Shown: piece after piece, positions 55,096 to 64,000 of the stretch | Layout: each line of letters begins with the position of its first letter | How positions within the stretch are numbered: the stretch's first letter is position 1 | NCBI GenBank assembly: GCA_026874595.1 | Contig: CM049307.1 | Location: 50,085,178-50,149,177, forward strand | Reading direction: 5' to 3' | Source: Sipunculus nudus | Taxonomy: Eukaryota; Annelida; Sipuncula; Golfingiida; Sipunculidae | Length of the DNA: 64,000 bases | Position numbers and translations under genes: made by a program | Notes under the pieces: generated by a model | What the model was told of the DNA's origin: nothing | Database searches by the model: none | What the model saw: the letters and a program-made list of their open reading frames with translations, nothing else

Positions 55096-55984
55096 TCCTT
55101 CCTGAAATTCCTACATCTGCACATTTTTTTTAACATTCCGACCAAATGACATATCAGCTTTAACAGGCAGCTAAACGACACGGGTGATCTATTTCTCAAA
55201 TGATTGACAGTTTGTCATATAACCCCAACAATCGGACCCGACCCTTTTTTACAGTGTTTGTATTTTCTGTGACAGTAAGCATGAATACCTTATATCAACA
55301 ATGACATATGCAGAACACATTTCGTGTTCTACCTCAATCGAATAACCTTTGCCCGAGACGCAAAAGAACAAAATGAACTAAACTATCTGTCGATCACGTT
55401 AGTATTGATACGTTTTCACTTTTTTGGCTTATAGGACCGCCGCTGTAGCCGGGGGGAAAGTTAGAGTTTTCACGCAGCTGTATACAACAAATCGAAAGAA
55501 GACAAGGGACCCAAACTTATAGCCGGGGGAAAATCTGTAATATTTCTACAAAAAGTAAACATAATCTAACATTTATGGCACACCCTGAGCCCAAAATCGT
55601 TAAAAACGTCATATGTACTCTTATTTACTATACAGTGTGGTTTATCAATCGATGTCCGCTAACATATGCACAGGCCCGTGATAATGGTGGGATCAAGTCA
55701 CTCTTCGTGGCTTCTAACGAATTATTGACAACTCTGTTCTAGCTTTGTCAATAGCTTTGTCCTATACCATATGTTAAGTCGCGTCAAAGTTGATCTCTAT
55801 TGTCGCTAATGGGATTTTAACCTAGGTCAATAAAATACTATGGCGAGATACCGAAGCAGGTTAAGTTCATGACGCTGGCCACTTGGGCAGTCACGTGAAC
55901 AGCTGTTGCTATCTTGAGCCAATAGCCGAGGGGTATACCATGAGAACCTCAAGTTGATTTTATCCAATAATAGCCCGCAAGGCG

Positions 55985-56330
55985 GACATCTTAATGTCGT
56001 AAATATGGTAATGCCGTGAAATTACAAATTGAATTTGATTCACCCAATGGCAGCGCACAATCGAACATTTAATGTCGTAAATCCGCCGATGTCGTGAAAT
56101 TACAAAATTGTGCATGATTTCTTCAAGAGTACTACTAAATATTTTAATCTAGAAATATTTAAATATCGTCAAACGGCAAATTATTTTTTGATTTGATAAA
56201 AGAGAGTCTACAAAACTGAACACGTCAAACTGATGGATATTGTGATATCGTCAAATTTTAGTCTGAAACTTCTCCAACCACAACAGTGTACATAATGGAC
56301 ACTTTAATACCGTAATCATTGCGACACTAA
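55985..56330. repeat. Degenerate ~79-bp direct repeats
   Basis: TTAATGTCGTAAAT..(GG/CC)...TG.CGTGAAATTACAAA occurs at about 55991 and 56070. A weaker copy (TTTAATACCGTAATCATTGC) lies near 56302, and related GTGATATCGTCAAATTTT words lie between. Confidence 0.55.
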
Positions 56331-56734
56331 GAATTTGAAACTTAATTCAAATCAAAATATCCATGAAAAATTTCAAACAAGGATTCGAAAACATAAAATA
56401 TAACAGATACCATCTTATTTATATTTGACAGAATTCATCATATGCATCTTGACATAAAAATGGTTGTTTTTGTTTTACTCTCTCTTATGAGAATGCTCGC
56501 TTTATTTAAATTTAATTGGTTTTATGTTGCATGTTTGAAAGATCTATTACCTAAATGGGCTGTTGAACTTTTGTTACTACACAAGTATATATTTGAACTT
56601 TTGTTCCCCAAAGTATATGTATTTATTCGGCTGAGGTTACACTCTTATTATATACAGTTAAGCTGCTATTTGACAAAAGATCGGAAAATATTTAAAATGA
56701 TATAATATAATAAAATAATTTTTTTTTATATAAT

Positions 56735-56882
56735 ATACAAAATTTATATTATATTATATTATATTATATTATATTACATTATATTATATTATAATATATT
56801 ATATTAAGTTATATTATTATATATTAAATATTATATATTTTATTATATTATGTTATATTATATTGTATTATATTATATTATT
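56735..56882. repeat. (ATATT)n pentanucleotide tract
   Basis: TTATA/ATATT units with variants. Confidence 0.9.
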
Positions 56883-57199
56883 AAAGTGTCCAATATTATA
56901 TCCTGCTGCAGATGTTTCTTTGTTTGCTTTAAAATATTAAACAAGTGATTACTAGTATAAAAAGTATATTAAGAAACAATGGACATAAGCACAAAAGGAA
57001 GAATATGAAGAAAAACAGGAGCCTTATTGTAAGTTTCCATCGTCTGGAAATTCTATTAACTTTTAGCAATCTATCGATCCGATGGAACGGAAAACAAACT
57101 GAAGCACGTGCTGAGTGGCGAAGTATAACATTTATTTAAGACAATAATTGGAAACAGATATGTAGATAAGGACGATTTCAAGGTAAAATTCTTAGTAGT

Positions 57200-58735
57200 A
57201 TTAAACGCAGTGTGAAGATGCTGTGTCCATGACTAGTGTGGGAGAAAGATGCAGGGGTTAAGTTACTGCGACGTGACATCGGCGGGTGAAGCCACCATTT
57301 ACGGCCGGTATTGGATCCAGGGGGCCGGCGATCAAGTGATCACTGTACAAACACTCTAAGTGGCAGCTTTAGGGCTGAATTAGAAATAGATCTAATGTTA
57401 AAGACTTGCGTTTTGCCTGGAACCGGAAGTCGCTGACGGTGGATAATACGACAAGGCTCGGGATTGGCCCGACACCGCGACCTCGGATATGAGCTCGGGA
57501 ACGATCACATCAAAGCGGAGATAATAATTACCATTGAGTAAACTTGATTTACCGGTGCGCATCCTCCCAGAATAGAGCACCCAATTTAGTCAGTAATTGC
57601 ATAAGGCCAACGGAGCCGTGGAAGAGGAAATTGCTAGGTGTTCGTGCCTGCCAGTTATGTGACGTATACAAATAATTATTTTGATATTACTTTTCCATGG
57701 CGCTGGGATGCTCGGAAAACAAACTCAAGTCTTAATTGACGCGGAACAAATTGATCGAGGAGTGCTCGATCGTGATTTTTCTAAGCTCGTACAGTATAAG
57801 CACGGCTAAACCAAAATGCTTTAATCTGTTTAAATAGGTGTTTCTATTCAGATATTGGAGCTACTATTGAGTTTACATGGGCACTTTACATATGTCTGTT
57901 ATTTGGTCCAGCTTAATACGTGTCTGGTCCAAAGGCTAGCCGATTTATACCATAGTTCTTTGGGATATGCCCAAAGGTGACACCTACTGCTTTTGTTAAA
58001 ACCAATAATAGACATATAATAGCCTGTATATCGGCCCTCTCTTCGCGGCCCCGGGATAAGCTATGCAATGAAAGTAAAATCCCACTAAAGCGCATGTAGA
58101 ACAAATAGTGGCAATTTACTGCCTTTAAACATCCTGTGTACACTGAGTAAAGGTTAAAGCTTTCAGGTGTGAATCAACACGCTCAGGGCCCAAGATCATA
58201 TCTCCCTTTGAGCGCCCCTCATACCCCTAAAAGATCCATTTTCGCTGCGCAAAGACAGATGGAAGACTCAAATCCTCGTTCTTATGTCGATCCCATGCGC
58301 GCCCGGTCCGTGTCTTGTAAGCTTGATCCATTGTGTCTATACGTTAACTCGCTGGCAGCATTTATTTTGACCATATCATGGACTATTAATGACCATTCGA
58401 AAGCTTGATTACACGTGCTTTGTGCCAGAATGTAAGCTATCCCTTTTCTGCCACCCACAAACAAAAGAATATGCCACTATTGCTGTGTATCACGGGTTTT
58501 GTGTTTCCGCTATCGAAGCCTTATTTGTATTAAATGCAAATAATCAGATGTTTTGTCTACTTTAGAAAGTAAATGGCCCATTCCTGCTGTTATATCTGCA
58601 CCACTTGGTGTACGAGCATGTACGCATCCAGGCGTGTCTGTTACTCTCCGCAAGACACTTTATAATGCTATCAAATGTGTTAAGGTGTCAGGGTAGGCCG
58701 ATATGTATTCGAAGCAACCAATTAAGTGTATCCCA
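57200..58735. promoter_or_regulatory. Microsatellite-free, GC-richer block upstream of DMBX
   Basis: Around 1.5 kb of normal-complexity sequence in an otherwise simple-sequence-rich flank, without a credible exon. Possible cis-regulatory DNA; could equally be unrecognised repeat. Confidence 0.25.
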
Positions 58736-58744
58736 TTTTAAATT

Positions 58745-58816
58745 ACTATATATATATATATAATATAATATAATATAATATATATAATAATATAATATAA
58801 CACACACACACACACC

Positions 58817-58859
<43 letters not shown>
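58745..58859. repeat. Compound (TA)n/(TAATA)n/(CA)n microsatellite
   Basis: TA, TAATATAATA and CACACA units in succession, ending in about 20 TA units. Confidence 0.95.
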
Positions 58860-58863
<4 letters not shown>

Positions 58864-60664
58864 CAGGATATATGTCTGTTTATGAGACCAATAACAATTT
58901 AATAATTTTTGATGAATTTTAGACAAATATAATTATAATAATCTTAATAATAAAAATAAAATATGAACATGAATAATTTCCATTATATATTTATGATACT
59001 TCATAATTATAACTTAGCTTTAAACTATCATATTATTACGAGAATATAATAGTTAATTCAATTTTAAATAAATAATTTTTTATTTATATTATACACCAAA
59101 ATTAAACAATCCAGTCTATTTATAACACCAACTTACAGACTTGTATCTTTTTTTTTCAGGAAAAATCGGGCAAAATCAAGAATTTTATTAAAATATTATA
59201 TGTATATCATGCAAATATAGTCGCCCATCATATATATACAGTCGGGCACTCCGTTCATCTGACCTATACACCTATACACGCTTTAGAATGCTGCATTATG
59301 ATTATTCTTAATTATAAATCATATTTCAAAACATTTTATTTTTGTTCTTGTTATATATATATATAGATGGAGCCATGGTTTTGGACAAAGAAGCAATGTC
59401 CAGTGGGCACTATATATCTTTTGGAACTCCTTTTAAATCAACTAATTTAAAATCAACCTATAAAACTATGGGCCAAATTATGAGTGTTCTCTGTCGATGG
59501 ACCGTATATATGAGTGCCGAATATTGACTTCCATCCGGGTATATGAAAGGATTCGAATATAGTCATTGCCTTATACGAAAATTTTCTTGCGACACTGTTC
59601 CATTTCAAGCAAACATATTAAATTACCTATTCATCTGAGCAATATTGAAAAGTAGTTTTGTAAGACAAAATAAGGTCAATTCATTAAATAATAAATATGA
59701 TATTAAAATATAGTCTTTATTGCTATTTCATACACACACAAGCACGCACACATATATTTAATTATAATAGCACAATTGTTACTTGAATGGGGAAACTGAT
59801 TATTGTATACCTTTCGTTATTTCAAACTTTGGTGCAAATAACTTCTATGTGGCCTATCTTGTAAAAAAATCTTTAAATTTGTCTTCATGTGGATAATGAT
59901 TTTTTTATAAACTAATATACATATATATGAATGTATGTATATATATATATGTGTGTGCATGTGTAATTTATACCATTAATTAATGCGTGTGTGTATATGA
60001 TTGCTTTGTGCGCTAAGTCAGCATATTACATATAAACTAAATATTTAGTAACCTTTTTATATATTTGCCCTATATACCAGATATTATCAGTTATTAGATT
60101 ATATCTACATTTATAATTTATAAGAAAGTCTCACATAAATCGCCGATCTTTATTAAAGAAAATGATCTTGCAGTGAAGTCTCCTGCATCTTCGAAAACCT
60201 TTCTCTGCAGCACTCTGACCAACTTATAATGAGATAAACATTTAAGCTTGAAATATGATTCAGGAATTTTGGCAGCAGCTTTGCGTCAGCTTGCTTGCAT
60301 GGAAGGATGTTTATTGCATTATCGCTCCTTTAATCTAAATCTTGTTAAACTTCTAAGGATTTTTCTTTAAAGAGTCACTTGACATAAATACATGCACTTA
60401 ATTTTTTTTCGGGTGGCAGAATTTCCTCGCATGTATGAGTGCTTAACACACATGTAGGAAACATAATGCATGAGATATCTTACAAGCCATTTGATAGGAT
60501 AGATAATGATGGGATTTTTTTTTCAAATCTGATAAAACCATGGACATGCTGTTAAAAGCGTTTTTTTAAAGTTTGAAACTACATTAGAATATACACGAAT
60601 TATCATAGAATAAAACAAGGGGTTTATATTTATATTTGTTTTGGGGATATACTAGTATACATTT

Positions 60665-60665
<1 letters not shown>

Positions 60666-60706
<41 letters not shown>
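60666..60706. repeat. (TA)n microsatellite
   Basis: About 20 TA units. Confidence 0.95.
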
Positions 60707-60708
<2 letters not shown>

Positions 60709-61981
60709 CTCTTATTTCAATTCAAAATCATATATGTGCTATACATATTTAAATTTATTTATATGATGCCGTATATATAACATAAAGGAGCTAAGTATAT
60801 AGCCATATATATATGTACCCGCTTGCATGGTCCATGCAGGTATTTTTTCTAAATTATGGAAAAAAATATTTTATATATTTCAAAAGCAAGTCAACAGAAG
60901 TGAGAGGAGAACTCCAACACAAATCATTAAGATTCCAAGATATACTGAAATAATATAAAGCGAAGAAGACATTATTAAAGTAATTTGATATTTTATATAA
61001 CATTTGCTAAAGCACACTTACACATATTAAATAGGGTTTTACTTACTGCATTGCCTTTATATATAGTTATAACATTTGTATCAAAATCGTATTCTATATA
61101 TTTTCAAAGATAATGTTAGGAGTTTATGAAACAAGCATATTATTAAAAGGTTCGTCTCATGTTATACTAATTTAAATGTCAATGCAAATTAACTATATTA
61201 AATTAATATATCATCTTCTGCGATGAGTTTGACTTATAATTCAGTATACACAGCAATGTACAATATTATAGCACCAAGTCCATTTAATCCCTGCATGTGT
61301 ATCCATTGTATTTCTTGTTCTTGTAAAACGATTCTTTAATTGGTGTCCTGTATATACCCTACTTAAAGACAGAATTTCCAAAACTCTTTCTTCACTTGCC
61401 TATACAAGCTAATGTAAATATCTTATGCCAAAGCATCTGTTAGTATTGTCTGTCATCCCTAAGTTCTTCAAATTCCTCAATAGTACATTTCACCAATATA
61501 AACGCCTTTAGCTGTGTAAAGTGTTTGGCGGTAAACGGCCTGGGTTTAAACAAAGTCTTCCGGTATGAATGGACCGCGTGATACGCTTCATATAAAGACC
61601 GATTTAGTTGTTTCTTTTAATATATTCCACCACGAGAACAAAATGCCGTACAAAGCTAAGCACGGTTATAAAAATACCGACTGGGCTTCAAAACAACTTG
61701 CCGTCAAATGGACACAATGACCAGGTCATGAAATGTCGGATAAAGGCTGACCGCGGGAGAAGAAGAAGGAATGGTCGGAACGTTTAATAGTTTGTCGAGG
61801 GTTCTATAAATACGGATCTCACACGCGATGAACGGATATGGCGGTTTGTATATATATACGGAACCCTCGGGCGACATAACATTTGCCGATGCGGACCTCT
61901 TCCTCTTGCTTGTGCTGACCGTTTGACAAATACGAGACCGACATGCAACCAACCGACATTTGTTTATAGTATTCGTTGCAT

Positions 61982-62051
61982 CTCTCTCCCGGCCCTTTGT
62001 AAAATCACTCTCTCCCTCCCTCTCTTGCTCTCCCTCTCTCCCTCTCTCTCA
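61982..62051. repeat. (CT)n-rich tract
   Basis: CTCTC/CCCTC units, imperfect. Confidence 0.85.
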
Positions 62052-62121
62052 TGATGCATATATGTATATAGATATATCTATACATATTAAAAGGGCATGG
62101 TCATAAGTGGTGTATTTACCA

Positions 62122-62123
<2 letters not shown>

Positions 62124-62165
<42 letters not shown>
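62124..62165. repeat. (TA)n microsatellite
   Basis: About 20 TA units. Confidence 0.95.
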
Positions 62166-62168
<3 letters not shown>

Positions 62169-62329
62169 ATGGGAACTCATTAATTCTTAAAAGACATATA
62201 CCCTCTATATATACACAGACACCCCACTATATACATATAGCTTACGAACTCTATATCTGTAAGGAAACAAGCAAACCCATCGCCACTACATGTGTATATA
62301 ATATCACAAGGGGCACGTTAATATAAACG

Positions 62330-63340
62330 TGTATACACTGCAAAAATGGCGCTTAGCTTTTTAACCCAAAACTGAGCAATTTTTTGTTGTCCTCATGTTT
62401 TTAACGCGTTTTCACAACACAGAGCGCCCCCTGTTAGTATACTTTTCTAACTTTCTGCTTCTCGCTGATGGGGAGCCCCCGCAAGTATGTACTTACCAAG
62501 TTTCTTGGGGTGAAAAATGATTCAAGAAGTTGTCGGCAGTGCGAATTTTCTTGGAAGCTCAGTCAAGCGAAGTAACGGAGGCGTGTGGAAATTAAGGATC
62601 CCCGGAGGTTTTTTTTTTACCTGAACGGAAACTCGTGAGCGAGGGTCCCACGGACCGGCCATGTAACCGTGTGCTAATGATCCCCGTCAGCTATTAAACA
62701 CGGCAAGATGTGAGAAAACCCAACACATCTGACCAAAATGCAACCATCGACCTATTACGCCGTGGATTTGTCGGTGGCTGCACTCTTGTCTCTCCGCTGG
62801 AGAGGCCACTCGTAACGTCGCAAGTAGACTTCAAGTGCATATGCGTGTGTAAGATTGCGCGACAGCGGACCAGATTTGGCGATCGCGACACGGATTACCG
62901 AACTTAGAGTGGAGTTATGATGCCAACGACTCTGTTCTTATCCCACGAAAGACATGTGTCTGTTTGCACACACGGTGCTTTGTTTTTCCCCGATTTGCTC
63001 CTGTCCGACGCTTGCTGGTGGCCACCGAGTTGAAGTAGCTGATCATGACGGAAGCGTGGGAAACGGTTCACAAGAAAACACGGCCTTTGCTTCAGGTAGC
63101 TTCAACGGTCATACTTTGATCAAATCAAGCACTTGTTAATTACAAGAAACCATGTGTTTTGCGCAGCCAAGACGTGCTAAGGCGCTTATTTCTCAGCCGC
63201 GACAAGACTTTACCTTGCACGCACTGGTGTGAAAACCAACTTATCACATAAAAACGTCCTTTTCGTAAAGGGTCCGCACATGTTAAAAGAGTATACACCA
63301 TTTTTTTACGTAACGATATATCCGCAATGGCAAGTGAATA
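62330..63340. promoter_or_regulatory. Second GC-richer, low-repeat block upstream of DMBX
   Basis: About 1 kb of ordinary-complexity sequence with no supportable exon. The open frames at 62694-62907 and 62954-63139 have no domain. Candidate regulatory DNA by exclusion. Confidence 0.25.
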
Positions 63341-63390
63341 CATGCTGTTTACATTACTTAATATAATAATGAAACTTATTTTTCACATAA

Positions 63391-63391
63391 A

Positions 63392-63445
<54 letters not shown>

Positions 63446-63480
63446 ATATATATATATATATAAAGAGAGAAAGTTATAGT

Positions 63481-63525
<45 letters not shown>
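63391..63525. repeat. (TA)n ... (GA)n compound microsatellite
   Basis: TA units to 63442, TATA/AAAGA transition, then about 20 GA units at 63483-63525. Confidence 0.95.
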
Positions 63526-63527
<2 letters not shown>

Positions 63528-64000
63528 ATGTGCCTGTGCTTTCATAATTGCAAATTGATCAAAACAGTATAGGGTATAAAGGAACACGCGTGCTAAATAA
63601 CATTAGATTTATAATTACAAACATTGTGATTTATAAAGCGTGAATCAATCACTCCAAAATATTCTAAGGCCAAATATTTAAATGGTCTTTCACGTGTGTA
63701 ATCACATAATTACAGACCAGCTTGTATACCTTTTGAACAACATCAACGTAGACGGTATACTTCAATTAGTCCGGGCGGACCACGGACACAGCGTGCCGGG
63801 TTGGAACCCTGTATATACCCATACCGACGCTGTTACATATATACAGGTTGTGCACTTAATTCGGGTCTGACGTGCGCCGAAGTGACACGTGCGCGCTGTT
63901 TGGACACGCATCTCGGGGTTGGGCGCGCGGGCACGCCACGGGTGCATTGACCGGTAGTCGGAATTGTTAGGTTTAATTATTGATAGAGACTCTGTGATGT

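Larger units (their letters stand above)
48705..64000. other. 5' flank / regulatory region of DMBX
   Basis: No protein-coding exon could be supported in this ~15-kb stretch. It alternates microsatellites with blocks of normal-complexity sequence, some listed separately. Short open frames here lack domains. A developmental regulator with a large gene-free flank is a common arrangement. Confidence 0.55.

Noticed and set aside
57398-63343. Several 60-82-codon open frames in the DMBX flank
   Set aside because: No domains, no matching splice partners, and lengths expected by chance in the GC-richer blocks.

Overview
The window is AT-rich, intron-bearing animal DNA with many long (TA)n tracts, minisatellites and small terminal-inverted-repeat elements. 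GET4, a DMBX-type homeobox gene and a Ty3/gypsy-family element place it in a bilaterian. The repeat style ((GTCC)n-containing interspersed repeats, tandem-repeat-cored elements, ~147-bp 'GGTCAAATCTGCC' repeats) resembles mollusc genomes, most likely a bivalve. That last step is inference; no database search was possible.

Layout. 1-7752 is repeat-rich intergenic DNA. 7753-28159 (+) is a complete nine-exon GET4 gene (318 aa), the TRC35 subunit of the BAG6 tail-anchored-protein chaperone complex. Its introns carry a TIR miniature element (intron 1), a 278-bp higher-order tandem-repeat element with inverted ends (intron 2), a 23-bp minisatellite (intron 5) and, in intron 6, a young, apparently intact 7.6-kb LTR retrotransposon (17155-24797, minus orientation). 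That element sits inside an older repeat and has 5-bp target duplications, 1139-bp LTRs and one 1477-codon gag-pol ORF. 28160-35125 is intergenic with a minisatellite and nested DNA-transposon-like repeats. 35126-38316 (-) is a five-exon gene I assembled from splice phase for a 177-aa coiled-coil protein of unknown function with a possible N-myristoylation start. 38317-42063 is intergenic with an ~850-bp (CT)n tract. 42064-48580 (-) is a complete five-coding-exon DMBX homeobox gene (479 aa; K50 paired-class homeodomain, eh1-like motif, C-terminal OAR motif). 48601-64000 is its 5' flank: candidate noncoding first exons, a TATA/GC-box promoter candidate, and blocks of ordinary-complexity DNA that may be cis-regulatory.

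The main finding is the retrotransposon. Its pol domains run protease, integrase, RT, RNase H, the Ty1/copia order, yet the domain sequences are Ty3/gypsy-like. This is the signature of the Gmr1 clade. Near-identical LTRs and an uninterrupted ORF indicate recent activity.

No functional link between the three host genes is evident. GET4 is a housekeeping protein-targeting factor, DMBX a developmental transcription factor, and the coiled-coil gene is unassigned.
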